Of a stretch of DNA of 37,841 nt, positions 1-9,353 are shown in pieces. Below the pieces are notes generated by a model. The model was not told the origin of the DNA and ran no database searches. It saw nothing but the letters and a program-made list of their open reading frames with translations. The stretch comes from a virus, in the IMG/VR virus record IMGVR_UViG_3300046368_000625, positions 1-37,841 of that record, one strand, 5' to 3'. The position numbers and the translations under genes were made by a program. Within the stretch, counting starts at the first letter, position 1. Each line of letters begins with the position of its first letter.

Positions 1-1732
1 CTGGTGCTGATGTTGTTAGTGTACCTAATTCATTTTTATATGTAAATGGTAAAGGTAATCTAATTCCTGCTCCTATATCTACTTGAGAATCCATTGTTAG
101 ATATGTCATTGAACCCATATTGGTATTCGTTGATGCACCAAACAGCATGTTTATAGCCTCTTGTGGATTTGGTTGATACAATCCAAAACCTTGATTTTGA
201 TTTTGAATGTTTATATCATCAATCATTTGACCTGAAAATGGGTCTGTATAATTTGGGTCAAATCCAAAAGTACCTGTGTTTGTTCTGTTTCCAAATCTAT
301 CAAAAGCTTGGTATTGTGGTGCTGGTGGTTGTGGTGCTTGTGAATGTGATATTTTATATCTACATGCCTTTGGTCTTGCTGCCTTAGGATATGTTCTAAT
401 ATCACCAAATAATGTTTTAAATGTACCTTCAAAGTGATTAAGACTGAAAGAATCAAATTCTCTATTCTTAGCTTGTTGTACAGAACCATTTTCACTTTTC
501 CACTCATAAGTTGCTTTGAAAGAGTGAACATAATACTTTTGATTAAATAAAAGTTTACCATCTTGTTCTTCATACTTACAAGAACCATCATCCTCTGTTG
601 CTGCAGAGTTGAAGTTTAATGCGGTAGAATCAGTACATCCTAATATTTTCGGGTCATCTATTTCGTACACACAACTACCATCTTCTCTTTTTGCAAGAGG
701 ATTGAAATTTTTTGCTTTCGGGTCCATACATCCAACAACTGCAACTTCTTCTGGTAATGCAGTAGAACTATATTGGTCATCGTTGTAAGAACTTTTTAAT
801 ATTTCTTTAAGTTCATCAAGTGTTTTTTGTTCATCTTCTGTTAAGATATTTTCATCTTGAATATTTCTTTTTGGTAAAAGTGATTCAAGACAATCTATTA
901 GAATAGAAATCATATCACCTTTTATTTTATCTATTGGTAATATTACTTGAATATCCTCACCCATGGGTTTACCATATCGATTATCTGTTGGGAAATAGTA
1001 TCTACCTCCTGCGTAATATTTACAAGCCTCAAGAAACTTCTCTCTAACTTTTACTAAGAATGCTTCGAAGTTAGGTATTTTAAATTCTTGTTGAATTAAT
1101 TTAATATATTTTTCACCTTGAGCAACAGTACCTTTTTCTGTTGTTATTGTTTGTCTAATTTTATCAACAGTAACACTTTCTGCAGCCTGTAGAATAAAAT
1201 ATACAGTATCATCTCTAAATTCTTTTTCTTCAATTAAACCATCATATCTAATTGTTAAATCTTTATTTTCTATTTTACTCTTAAGTGGTAAAACTCTTAT
1301 CTCTGTTCTTGATGGTGAAATTTCATGTATCCATAATTTATCACCTTCTTTTGCATTAGAACCTGCTCTTCTGTTTAATAAAGTTACTTGGGTTTTAAAA
1401 ACACCATTAGAATATCCAGCATCTCTAATTAATTTTTCTACATCTACAATGTATTCTGATGCTCGTGATTGTTTATCTCCTGCGTTTGCAGTTGAAAGGA
1501 TAAAGTAATCTGTAATGTTTGCACTGTCAAGATAAACATATCTTACAAAATCACCACTATCACCTTGTGGTAATTTATTATCGTTTGAATCATACAATAC
1601 AAACTCAATGACATCAGCAATACCTTGACCGAAATAAGATTTTTGTAATCCTTCTTCAAAGACCACTCTATCTTTTTCATCAACCTTGTATCCATTATCG
1701 TTGATTATATCTTTAAATCCTTCTATTGCCAT
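1..1732 (-). CDS. Virion structural protein with Cys-rich GCxD repeats (3' end outside window)
   Basis: The frame is open from an ATG at 1732 to the window edge, giving 577 codons without a stop; the C-terminus is missing. The ATG overlaps the stop of the upstream fibre-like gene by 10 nt. Residues 60-150 form a module ending in a HEISPSRTEIRVLP segment, of a kind I associate with structural proteins of marine T4-like phages. Two copies of a Cys-rich repeat lie at residues 334-354 and 365-385; each starts GC(M/T)D and ends DGSC, with a central NFN. This repeat is common in secreted proteins of marine Bacteroidetes. A Pro/Gln-rich stretch lies near residues 465-475, and the last visible part is rich in Asn and Gln. 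Place at the end of the baseplate operon suggests a baseplate-peripheral or fibre protein. The structural role is inferred from context. Confidence 0.75.
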   Translation of the reverse strand, partial: MAIEGFKDIINDNGYKVDEKDRVVFEEGLQKSYFGQGIADVIEFVLYDSNDNKLPQGDSGDFVRYVYLDSANITDYFILSTANAGDKQSRASEYIVDVEKLIRDAGYSNGVFKTQVTLLNRRAGSNAKEGDKLWIHEISPSRTEIRVLPLKSKIENKDLTIRYDGLIEEKEFRDDTVYFILQAAESVTVDKIRQTITTEKGTVAQGEKYIKLIQQEFKIPNFEAFLVKVREKFLEACKYYAGGRYYFPTDNRYGKPMGEDIQVILPIDKIKGDMISILIDCLESLLPKRNIQDENILTEDEQKTLDELKEILKSSYNDDQYSSTALPEEVAVVGCMDPKAKNFNPLAKREDGSCVYEIDDPKILGCTDSTALNFNSAATEDDGSCKYEEQDGKLLFNQKYYVHSFKATYEWKSENGSVQQAKNREFDSFSLNHFEGTFKTLFGDIRTYPKAARPKACRYKISHSQAPQPPAPQYQAFDRFGNRTNTGTFGFDPNYTDPFSGQMIDDINIQNQNQGFGLYQPNPQEAINMLFGASTNTNMGSMTYLTMDSQVDIGAGIRLPLPFTYKNELGTLTTSAP

Positions 1733-2931
1733 GATTGTTTAAATAATTTATAATTGTATTTATCTAATAATCTTTTTCCACCATACATATCGAAAACAAA
1801 ATATGAAAAATATCTACCTACCCATTGAGTAAATTGTCCTCTAAGGTTATTTTTTGGTAATACTCCAATATCATATGCCATCCACTCTGTCCATGGTTTA
1901 CATAAGAAATAAATTGTAGGTGTCCATTGTGGATTCTTTCTCATAAACTTAACAACTTTTCTTGCCCACATTTGATATCCTACAACCAATTTAGGGTCTG
2001 TAATAAATCTTTTTGCTCCCCATCTTTCATCTGCATCCCAAATCTCCTCTGGTAGATAACCTTGTTTATACAATTCGTTACAAATAATTTTACCACCAGA
2101 ATTTGAGTTTGATGCTGCAGTTGATGCTGCTTGATTTGCTTTAATCGCATCTCTTTGGGCTTGTGATACTTCTGATTGTAATTGTATTATATTTTGATTT
2201 AATGTTGCTATCTGGTCTTGTGCAGTTTTCAACTGGTCTTGATAAGATGCAACAACCTCTTTTAAGGTTTCCTTTTCTGCTTGTAATCCTCTTAACTGTC
2301 CTTCTATCGAAACTCTCTCTACACCCTCTTGAATACCTTTAGAAAGGGCGTTTTGGAAATCAATAAGAAGTGAAGCATATCTTTCGTTTGCTGCTTCTAA
2401 CTCTCTTTGTAAAACTTCTTGTTGAGCAACTGCAGTTGCCATTCTTTCATTTGCAGCATTTAACTGAGTTTCTAAGTTGGTTGATATTCCTATCTGTTCT
2501 CTTAGTTCCCCTTGAACTCTTGCTAAGTTAATTCGTGCCTCTCTAAATAAATCTTGTAATCTTTTAAATGCTTTTTTACTGATTACTTTAGGTAAAGCTT
2601 TATCACCACTTTTTATTAACTCATCAACATCAACATCAATTGCTTTTATTAACTCTTCTTCATTGTATTTTGCTCTCTCTATTCTATCACTAATTTCACC
2701 TGAAAATGATTTTTGTTTTTCATTAACATCTACTGGTAGATTTGATATTTTTGATTTCTTATGAAGAGAAGGTTCTTTTACTTGTAATTTTTCTGTTGTT
2801 GAAAGTTTTTTAGGTGCTACTTGTTTACCATCTTTCTTTTTTATAAGGACAGTACCATCTTTCTCTTTACGAAGTGCTTTACTTCCAAGAGAAACTAATT
2901 CGTTAATTCTGTATTTATCCTTTAAACTCAT
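1723..2931 (-). CDS. Coiled-coil fibre-like virion protein
   Basis: A 402-residue protein starting with ATG one base before the stop region of the DNRLRE-like gene. The N-terminal 120 residues are basic and Lys-rich. Residues about 125-275 form a long heptad-rich coiled coil with many Glu, Gln, Ala and Leu. A low-complexity Ala/Ser/Asn linker follows, then a compact C-terminal domain of about 120 residues with an ICNELYKQGYLP start and many Trp residues. Such a C-terminal domain recurs in phage structural proteins, from memory. The coiled coil and the baseplate operon suggest a whisker- or fibre-like trimer or dimer. The function is inferred from architecture and neighbours; there is no family match I can name with certainty. 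Confidence 0.7.
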   Translation of the reverse strand: MSLKDKYRINELVSLGSKALRKEKDGTVLIKKKDGKQVAPKKLSTTEKLQVKEPSLHKKSKISNLPVDVNEKQKSFSGEISDRIERAKYNEEELIKAIDVDVDELIKSGDKALPKVISKKAFKRLQDLFREARINLARVQGELREQIGISTNLETQLNAANERMATAVAQQEVLQRELEAANERYASLLIDFQNALSKGIQEGVERVSIEGQLRGLQAEKETLKEVVASYQDQLKTAQDQIATLNQNIIQLQSEVSQAQRDAIKANQAASTAASNSNSGGKIICNELYKQGYLPEEIWDADERWGAKRFITDPKLVVGYQMWARKVVKFMRKNPQWTPTIYFLCKPWTEWMAYDIGVLPKNNLRGQFTQWVGRYFSYFVFDMYGGKRLLDKYNYKLFKQSWQ

Positions 2932-2932
2932 T

Positions 2933-3991
2933 TTATTTTTCTACCGTAAAAGTTAAATCCTTGTCTACAAAATATTCTACCACACCACTTCTAACTGTTT
3001 TTATTTCAATATAATAATCTCTATTGTATTCAAAGTTAGATAGATTTAAAGTAAAATAATTACCACTTGAATCACAACTAACTTTTGTGTAGTTATCGTT
3101 AAATGGTACTACTACTTCACCAGTCACTATATCTTTAATTTGATAGTAAGTTGTTGATGGTAGATATTTTACATCTGTATAAGCATATTCATTAGTGTAA
3201 GTTTTCAAAGGATATCTTTCCCTTCCATAAACTCTAATGGTTGGTTTACTTCCTCTTTTGTATCGTGTCTTTAATCTTTTAAAGGTAACAATAATATCTT
3301 CTGCAGTAAGTTGGGTTAATGAACCCGTTGTGTGTGAAGAATCATCCCAACCAATTCTTATCTTCGGTTGATATATTGTATTCGTTTCTTTCGAAAAGAA
3401 CTTGAGTTGACCGTAATCTGTTGTATCGTTTTCTTTCGATGTATCGTGTTTTATAATCCAACCTTCATTTGGTAATGAACCACTAATCCAAGACCTAAGT
3501 GGAGTTAGTACATTCATCTCTATATCTGCAGTTTCATATGAGAATGTTTGAGATGCAGAAGAACCTGTGTACCAAGTTCCTCCCTTTCCATTAAACGAAC
3601 CAGTCGTTCCACTTGCAAAGTTACTACCCAACCAATCAACAGTTGTTCTTTTATTCCAACTACACCCATCTGTGGATATCTCATCGAATCGTGTACCAAT
3701 TCCCATATCCCATGATTGTGAGACAGGATATGCGTAAATTGTATAATCAACTGGTATTTCTGATGATTCACATTCTTTAAGAATAAGTTCTGCTGAACTC
3801 ATTGTTATCTCTCCACTTACAATAGATTGTGATATTGCATTGGTATTGAATTTAATTAGTGAACGAGAAATATCTTTTAGGTTTCCATAATATGTTTTAG
3901 AAACTTCTAATATTTCATCAAACCCAGTATTTTGAGTGGGTTGTTGTAAGTATATGGATGCATCTTTTGATGCAGTTACGAAATAATACAT
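2933..3991 (-). CDS. DNRLRE-like virion protein
   Basis: A 352-residue protein whose ATG overlaps the gp6 stop by one base (TAATG). The first 200 residues look like a DNRLRE-type beta-sandwich: the start has ASKDASIYLQ followed by a spaced SLIKFN, which matches the DNRLRE pattern of a tandem structural element followed by S-L-I-K-F. Further beta-rich segments with Ser, Thr and Gly continue to the C-terminus, where residues about 230-350 resemble a second immunoglobulin-like or fibronectin-like domain. DNRLRE domains are known from extracellular carbohydrate-associated proteins. Sitting between gp6 and a coiled-coil protein, it is likely a baseplate-attached surface protein that may contact glycans. 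The glycan role is inference. Confidence 0.65.
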   Translation of the reverse strand: MYYFVTASKDASIYLQQPTQNTGFDEILEVSKTYYGNLKDISRSLIKFNTNAISQSIVSGEITMSSAELILKECESSEIPVDYTIYAYPVSQSWDMGIGTRFDEISTDGCSWNKRTTVDWLGSNFASGTTGSFNGKGGTWYTGSSASQTFSYETADIEMNVLTPLRSWISGSLPNEGWIIKHDTSKENDTTDYGQLKFFSKETNTIYQPKIRIGWDDSSHTTGSLTQLTAEDIIVTFKRLKTRYKRGSKPTIRVYGRERYPLKTYTNEYAYTDVKYLPSTTYYQIKDIVTGEVVVPFNDNYTKVSCDSSGNYFTLNLSNFEYNRDYYIEIKTVRSGVVEYFVDKDLTFTVEK

Positions 3992-6006
3992 TATAGAACC
4001 CTCCCTTTTATATCTTTGTTAGGAAACTTAATTTCAAATACTGATGGGTCTAAAGATGGATAAACCATTTTACCTTTAGTTGCATCTTCTATGTTATATG
4101 AATTTGAAGAATAGTTTCCTAAACACTTGTTAGTAATTTCAAACAATGGTACAGATTGTACTCCTTCAACTCCTGCACATATTAATTCAGCCTCACTTAT
4201 GTTGATTGGCATATTAAATGTAAAGTTATCTATGTTGAAGTGTTCTGTTAATTCAGAAATACATTTTGCTAGTACTTCTCGTTTATTGTAACTACCAAAT
4301 ACTCGTATTTCAAAGTTAATACCAATGTTAATAATATATCCATCCATGATATTAACACCATCTGTTAACAATCTATATTCTTGTAGATATGTTTTTAAAT
4401 TTTCTTTGATTGCACTATTTGAAGTGGTAAGATTTTTATTGTTATCGTATCCAAGTATGTATAAGTTAATAGCAAATGGATTATTTTTTTCTTGTAGATT
4501 GTTTTTCTTACCAACTAAGAATCTTTGTAATTCACTTTTTATTTCAGTTTCAGTTATATCTCTTTCTTTAAAATCAGTTATTAATCCTGCAAATTCTTCT
4601 AAAGAATTAGGATTAGAAAGAATAGAAGCAGGTGAGTTATTATCTAATTCTCCATCTGGTGCACAATATGCTTTTGCTATCCCACCAAACTTAGGAGGTA
4701 ATGATAATGCTCTTACTTGATAATCTTTTCTTGTTACTGCTCTGTTTTGTGAACCAAAGTTTGCAAGTGCATTTTCTCTAATCTCTTCAATCGTTTCTCC
4801 ACCTCTACCACCAGAAGAAGGTACTTCGTTATCAACTGCTAATGAAATTTTAGCTGCTTTGTATGTTTTAAGTTCACCTGGTGAAAATACAGTTGTATCA
4901 TCATCAAACGAAACATTTTGTATTCTTGTTATAGTACCCTTTGGTACATTTGCTTCAACACCACCACCAATTAAATATGAAATAGTAAACTCACCTGTTG
5001 GTGCTTGTCCATATGTTTTATTCTTTAAGAAATTAGATGGGTCAAAAGATGCACCTAATTTATCAATTGATGAATTTAAACCTAATCCAACATTTTTAAA
5101 GTTTGGAATTAAAGTTTCATCATTAGATACTGTCCCTCCACCAAATACTAAACTTGTTGTATTGTTTGAATTTATTTGTTTTACAAATCTTCTTGATGTT
5201 TTGAATAGTTTAAGAATATTTGGTACAGAATCTTTAAATTGTGATAAATCTTTATCAAACTGTTCTGTATTTGGATAATCAACATAAACCATCTCTTGTC
5301 CAAGATAAGGAACTTCATACCATTTGTTTCCATCAGAATCTCTTACATCGTAAATATCAATTACATTATCTTCTGCTAAATCAACTTTAGCAAATGGTTC
5401 ATTTGAATTAAAACTTATCGTTCTTGTTTTTACTGTTGCTGAAATTGCTTTTATTTGTTTCTTGATTAGATACTGTGATGGTTCGTTTGTAACTCCATCT
5501 CTTTTATAGACCGTAATTACTCTATCGTCTGCATCATTGAAATCTAATAATTCAGTTGTTCTAAATATCGTACCTTCTGCAGATGATTCTACCAACATAC
5601 CTTCTTTTATTCTTAAAAGAAAATCATTATCTGGTTCATTATCTATACCAGTTCCCTTTGATGGTACAACTTGGTAAACAGAAAGTAAAACTACTGATGG
5701 TGAAACAACTTTTGGTTTGTATCCTAAATACTGTGATAATGCAAGAACGTTTTCTTTATCCTCTGCATATAACATCATGGATTCTTTTAATGTATCATCA
5801 ATGTAATAAGATAATACATCACCAACATATGCAGCCATTTCAATAAACATCATACCAGGTGATGCTTCATTAAAATCAGAATATGTTTTTGGGAAGTACG
5901 TTTTTGAGTACTCAATTAGGTTTTCTCTAAATTGAGCAAAATCTTTGTTAAGATACTTTATGTTTCTTCCCTTATTACTTTTAAATGATGCTGAATTTAA
6001 TGCCAT
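3991..6006 (-). CDS. gp6: Baseplate wedge protein gp6-like (gpJ family)
   Basis: A 671-residue protein, close to the 660 residues of T4 gp6. It forms the ring of wedges around the central hub. The N-terminus has the family signature: NKDF at residues 20-23, then EASPGMMFIEMAAYVGDVLSYYID at about 48-70 (split here as ASPGMMFIEM and AYVGDVLSYY). A second conserved block, G-G-E-T-I-E-E-I-R followed by RAVTRKDYQ and a Pro-rich P-P-K-F-G, lies in the middle and matches the baseplate J pattern. The start is preceded by CAGGAG at 6010-6015, inside the end of gp25, so the two are translationally coupled. Order gp25-gp6 is the usual baseplate arrangement in marine T4-like phages. Confidence 0.93.
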   Translation of the reverse strand: MALNSASFKSNKGRNIKYLNKDFAQFRENLIEYSKTYFPKTYSDFNEASPGMMFIEMAAYVGDVLSYYIDDTLKESMMLYAEDKENVLALSQYLGYKPKVVSPSVVLLSVYQVVPSKGTGIDNEPDNDFLLRIKEGMLVESSAEGTIFRTTELLDFNDADDRVITVYKRDGVTNEPSQYLIKKQIKAISATVKTRTISFNSNEPFAKVDLAEDNVIDIYDVRDSDGNKWYEVPYLGQEMVYVDYPNTEQFDKDLSQFKDSVPNILKLFKTSRRFVKQINSNNTTSLVFGGGTVSNDETLIPNFKNVGLGLNSSIDKLGASFDPSNFLKNKTYGQAPTGEFTISYLIGGGVEANVPKGTITRIQNVSFDDDTTVFSPGELKTYKAAKISLAVDNEVPSSGGRGGETIEEIRENALANFGSQNRAVTRKDYQVRALSLPPKFGGIAKAYCAPDGELDNNSPASILSNPNSLEEFAGLITDFKERDITETEIKSELQRFLVGKKNNLQEKNNPFAINLYILGYDNNKNLTTSNSAIKENLKTYLQEYRLLTDGVNIMDGYIINIGINFEIRVFGSYNKREVLAKCISELTEHFNIDNFTFNMPINISEAELICAGVEGVQSVPLFEITNKCLGNYSSNSYNIEDATKGKMVYPSLDPSVFEIKFPNKDIKGRVL

Positions 6007-6008
6007 AA

Positions 6009-6440
6009 TTACTCCTGTATCCTCATTGTTATTTCTTGAGTTTCTATTTGGTTACCTACTGTAAATTGTATTTTAAGTTTTGCTTGGTGCATATCTTTCA
6101 TCTCATCTGTCATTTCTACCTCTATATCTTTTATAGTGATATAAGGTAACCAAAAATTTACACTTTCAGTAATAGTTGTTTGTAACTTTTCTTCAAACTC
6201 ATCTGTCATTTGTTCAAAAAGAACTTGATGTAGACCAGTACCAAATTCTGGTTGCATAATTCGTTCTCCTCTTGCAGTTGATAGTAAATTTTTTAAATTA
6301 CTTTTTGCTTGTTCGAAGGAAGTAAAAGCCTGTTCGAAGAAACCTGTGTTTCCTCGTTTAACTGGTAAGGTGATTCCATATGCAAACGCATCAAAATCTT
6401 TTGTATCCTTAACAACTTTTCTACCAACTACATAAGCCAT
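6009..6440 (-). CDS. gp25: Baseplate wedge protein gp25-like
   Basis: A 143-residue protein with the gp25/W family core: residues 46-70 contain SNLKNLL followed by RGERIMQPEFGTGL, the characteristic GER-x-M-x-P-E-F-G-x-G-L block. T4 gp25 is 132 residues, so length fits. It is a small wedge component that contacts gp6 and the sheath initiation complex. The gene ends 2 nt before the gp6 start and follows a 194-residue virion protein by about 10 nt. No oddities seen. Confidence 0.93.
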   Translation of the reverse strand: MAYVVGRKVVKDTKDFDAFAYGITLPVKRGNTGFFEQAFTSFEQAKSNLKNLLSTARGERIMQPEFGTGLHQVLFEQMTDEFEEKLQTTITESVNFWLPYITIKDIEVEMTDEMKDMHQAKLKIQFTVGNQIETQEITMRIQE

Positions 6441-6450
6441 TTTTTATTTC

Positions 6451-7035
6451 CTATCTTTTAAATTTTTTAACTAACTCAGAATTATCTCTGTTTAGTATTC
6501 TATCAAGACCAGGTAATCCTGTCTTAACTCCAAGACCTTGTTTACTTGGTCCTCTTGATACATCACCATATCCCATCTTCTGTGCCATCTGAGCTCTCAT
6601 CATATCAGTACCACCTTGTGCACCTTGTGAATCAAATGTTACTGTTTTATCCATACTCTCTTGGATTGGTTGTTGTTGTGGTAGATTATCTAATACTGAT
6701 TTACCACCACCTGTACCTTGTCTTTGTTCTTTAGTAAATGGTTTTGTTTGATTCAAAACTTCATTTAATATAGCGTTCTTGGTGAATTGTTTTTTTGGAG
6801 TTGCTCGTTCTTTTTCTAACGCAAGTTCTACTTCTTGAAAAGGGTCTACCTCCTCAGTAACAACTTGCGTAGAGGGAACAGCAACACCCCCCTTCACCTC
6901 TACCAATCTTTTATTAATCTCTTCCTCTAATATTGCAGGAAAAGTTTTAGATAAAAATTGTTCTTGTCGTTTGGCAACCTCGGCCTCAACAAGTGTCTTT
7001 ACTACTTTGATTAATTGTTTGTTATTCATTTTCAT
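6451..7035 (-). CDS. Unknown protein of the baseplate operon
   Basis: A 194-residue protein I do not recognise. The N-terminus (MNNKQLIKVVKTLVEAEVAK) is helical. Residues 95-160 are rich in Gln, Gly, Pro and Met and probably disordered. The C-terminus is basic (VKKFKR). Two ATG codons, at 7035 and 7029, are both possible; I used the outer one. A TATATTTATA box at 7051-7060 lies 16 nt upstream, so this gene seems to open a late transcription unit that continues to gp25 and gp6. Its place suggests a virion or assembly role, for example a scaffold or chaperone. Confidence 0.7.
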   Translation of the reverse strand: MKMNNKQLIKVVKTLVEAEVAKRQEQFLSKTFPAILEEEINKRLVEVKGGVAVPSTQVVTEEVDPFQEVELALEKERATPKKQFTKNAILNEVLNQTKPFTKEQRQGTGGGKSVLDNLPQQQPIQESMDKTVTFDSQGAQGGTDMMRAQMAQKMGYGDVSRGPSKQGLGVKTGLPGLDRILNRDNSELVKKFKR

Positions 7036-7050
7036 TTCTGTTTATCTTAA

Positions 7051-7060
7051 TATAAATATA
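7051..7060 (-). promoter_or_regulatory. Candidate late promoter box
   Basis: Minus-strand TATATTTATA lies 15 nt before the ATG at 7035, in a 46-base gap. There is no TTG about 20 nt further upstream, unlike the class 1 promoters in this window. The same core (ATATTTATA) precedes 9312, 28476 and 36354. I infer a promoter for the gp55-like sigma factor. Confidence 0.5.
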
Positions 7061-7081
7061 TCTATTATAATTTTATCGGTT

Positions 7082-7651
7082 TTAAGCTGGGACTGTATAT
7101 CCTTTCCATTTTAGAATACCTGGTGATGTGAATGGTGGAGAGCCTGGATATAAACATAACATATAGTATGTTCCACCGACTGTAGTCAAGTGACTTGTAA
7201 TTCCTATTACCAATCTATCTAAGAAAATATCAACATTATCTGTTGGTCTAAACTTGCCAGGTTTCCATGTTCCAGCAATCTCAGTTGGTGCTTTGGTTGT
7301 GTTTAGATTTTGCATCGCACCTGGTCCACCTGGTGTTAATGGTGGAATCATTGGACTCAATTCTGATAATTGCCAATAGGATACTATCGCTTTACCCAAA
7401 TCATTATAAAATGTATTGTTTGATTGTGATGTAGCGTTTAGTGCTTTCATACACGCACTTTTAACCATCATTTCCATACCTGAAGTATTTCCTTTGAATA
7501 GTTTAACTGGTTGGTGCATTAATTCGAATCCTCTTTTAATTGCACTATCATATTCAGATGTTAATTTCTTAGCCCAATCATCGTATTTATCAATACCACC
7601 TTGATTGTTCATATATCTACTCATATTAGATTTAAATTTGTTGAGAGACAT
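7082..7651 (-). CDS. Unknown virion protein between hub and gp25
   Basis: A 189-residue protein with no family I can name. The N-terminal half is helical (MSLNKFKSNMSRYMNNQGG...). The middle is Pro/Gly-rich (SPMIPPLTPGGPG), and the C-terminus is beta-like and hydrophobic, ending PGILKWKGYTVPA. It follows the gp5-like gene by 4 nt and is separated from the next gene by a short promoter-like gap. In T4-like phages this position holds baseplate components, so a structural role is likely but unproven. Confidence 0.7.
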   Translation of the reverse strand: MSLNKFKSNMSRYMNNQGGIDKYDDWAKKLTSEYDSAIKRGFELMHQPVKLFKGNTSGMEMMVKSACMKALNATSQSNNTFYNDLGKAIVSYWQLSELSPMIPPLTPGGPGAMQNLNTTKAPTEIAGTWKPGKFRPTDNVDIFLDRLVIGITSHLTTVGGTYYMLCLYPGSPPFTSPGILKWKGYTVPA

Positions 7652-7655
7652 GATG

Positions 7656-8903
7656 TTATTCCGTATAATTTAATGTAGATAAGAATTCATTTAATCTTCC
7701 TTTAATATCATCGAAGGTAGATTTATTTAATGGATTTGGTTTAGTTGGACCTGCAGGTGATTGATAAACTGCTGCATTGATTGCATCAATAAGTTCTTCT
7801 AACAATCCTAATAACACTTCTCCTCTAACAAGAGGTTCTGCATCTGATTCTGTATTTAAAAATATTTTACCTTGACCACCTAACCAATAGTTATCAAAAT
7901 CATTTGAGGTAATTCTTACTTCACCATTAAAATCTAATTCAGCACCATCTAATCCATTATCGATTGTTAACTTACCATCTGATATAAATCCATAATCTCC
8001 TCTTGAATAAAAAATCATTTCTGAATCTTTTGCTGATAAAATTATTCTACCACTATTAATTAGAATTTGGTCTGTACCTGTAAGTTCACTTGGTAATTCA
8101 AATTTAGTTGGTGTAGTTTCAAAATCAGTAGAACCACCATCATCTACAATACCAGGTTGGAAATCTAATTTATAATCACCACTTGTAATTGCAATTGTTG
8201 AACCATCCTTACTTACATCTTCTTCAGTTTGTGAACCTTCTTTGAGTTCAGCAATAGATTGTTCGTTTTGTCTATTTCTAATTAGTATAGTTGGTGCAAG
8301 AACATTGTCTGTATTATTGTATCCACTAAATCTAATAGATTGACCATGTCTACTTTGAAGTATTCTATCTCCTTCGTATAATTTTAAAGGATTGATTTGT
8401 GTTGTTTCAAAGTATTCTCCAATCGGAGTATCTCTATCAGCATCTCCACCACTTGAAATACCTGTATTAGATGATTCAGTATAACCAGATGAATTATTTG
8501 ATTCGTTTTTATCAGTTGGGTATGATTCTAAATTTTTATTTGGTTTAGCATTCCCTTGATTTATAAGTGGGTTTGATAATCTTTTATAAAACGATAAACC
8601 ACCAGCATTAATAACTTCAACTGTTTCACCGATTAGAGGAGGGTTTACATCATATGCATCATATGGTCTGATAATCTTTAAATCTCCATCGGGTGTTGTG
8701 TTATCACTTAGTAATCTTATTGCTGCTCCTCCGATTAAACCTGTCCTTTTTGCTTCACCATCACCAGGTCCATCTGCAGATAATCGTGGATGACTATCAT
8801 CGTAGATAACATCTATAACAACACCTATGTTGGTGTTCTTAGTACTCTTACCAGTATCACTTCGTTTGCTTGAAGAATTTAAACTACCAACTCTAAACCC
8901 CAT
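7656..8903 (-). CDS. Baseplate hub/spike protein, gp5-like OB-fold type
   Basis: A 415-residue protein. Residues 25-110 look like an OB-fold: strands IGVVIDVIYDD and AAIRLLS, then ETVEVINAGGLSFYKRL. Residues 177-192 hold EGDRILQSRHGQSIRF, a motif I associate with gp5-like hub proteins of marine T4-like phages. The C-terminal part (about 285-360) has repeated short strands with Asp and Gly, compatible with a beta-helical spike. No lysozyme domain is present, unlike T4 gp5 (575 residues). It overlaps the upstream gene by 11 nt. Hub or spike function is inferred from the OB-fold, the motif and its position near gp25 and gp6. Confidence 0.65.
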   Translation of the reverse strand: MGFRVGSLNSSSKRSDTGKSTKNTNIGVVIDVIYDDSHPRLSADGPGDGEAKRTGLIGGAAIRLLSDNTTPDGDLKIIRPYDAYDVNPPLIGETVEVINAGGLSFYKRLSNPLINQGNAKPNKNLESYPTDKNESNNSSGYTESSNTGISSGGDADRDTPIGEYFETTQINPLKLYEGDRILQSRHGQSIRFSGYNNTDNVLAPTILIRNRQNEQSIAELKEGSQTEEDVSKDGSTIAITSGDYKLDFQPGIVDDGGSTDFETTPTKFELPSELTGTDQILINSGRIILSAKDSEMIFYSRGDYGFISDGKLTIDNGLDGAELDFNGEVRITSNDFDNYWLGGQGKIFLNTESDAEPLVRGEVLLGLLEELIDAINAAVYQSPAGPTKPNPLNKSTFDDIKGRLNEFLSTLNYTE

Positions 8904-9312
8904 TTGTATTTACCTTTTGTTTTAGTTCTTCTATTTCATTAGTAAGTTCGTCAACCTTCAACTCTTGTTCATCAGCAACTTCGTGTATAGTTTCATCTAA
9001 TTGTTTAAGTAGTTGTTCTTTTTCTCTATCACTAAGGAATCCACTATCACCTTCGGTTTTATTCTGTGCTCCAATAATTCTTTGTGCAATTGCAGCCATC
9101 TTGATTAGTGAATCATCGTTCTTAACTGATGTATCTACTAAATCTTTTATGATTGGTCCAATTACTGCCATATCCCCAGCATGTCTAATTACCTTCTTCA
9201 TCTCAGCAATTAGCTCAGAGATTCTTTGTTTCTTGTTTTGTTGATTATCATAGATATCTTTAAACAATCCACTCAGGTCTTTACCAGGAAATAATTCAAA
9301 ATCTGTACTCAT
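8893..9312 (-). CDS. Small coiled-coil protein upstream of hub gene
   Basis: A 139-residue protein, acidic and helical. The C-terminal 45 residues (SDREKEQLLKQLDETIHEV onward) show heptads typical of a coiled coil. No signal peptide or membrane segment. It is the first gene of the baseplate unit; a candidate late box (9332-9343) lies 20 nt upstream, and the terminator of the preceding unit lies just before that. It could be a hub assembly factor or a minor virion protein. I do not recognise a family. Confidence 0.7.
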   Translation of the reverse strand: MSTDFELFPGKDLSGLFKDIYDNQQNKKQRISELIAEMKKVIRHAGDMAVIGPIIKDLVDTSVKNDDSLIKMAAIAQRIIGAQNKTEGDSGFLSDREKEQLLKQLDETIHEVADEQELKVDELTNEIEELKQKVNTNGV

Positions 9313-9331
9313 GATTTTACCATATTAGTTG

Positions 9332-9343
9332 TATATAAATATA
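9332..9343 (-). promoter_or_regulatory. Candidate late promoter box
   Basis: Minus-strand TATATTTATATA lies between the terminator at 9354-9379 and the ATG at 9312. No -33 TTG is present at the class 1 distance. It would drive the baseplate operon from 9312 downward. Confidence 0.55.
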
Positions 9344-9353
9344 GTAAATGAAA

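Noticed and set aside
223-591. A 122-codon minus-strand frame
   Set aside because: It lies inside the open 577-codon structural gene in another frame, and its translation is rich in His, Leu and Gln, like a shadow.
4325-5278. Plus-strand frames of 131 and 139 codons
   Set aside because: Both are antisense to the clear gp6 gene; no plus-strand gene is supported anywhere in the window.
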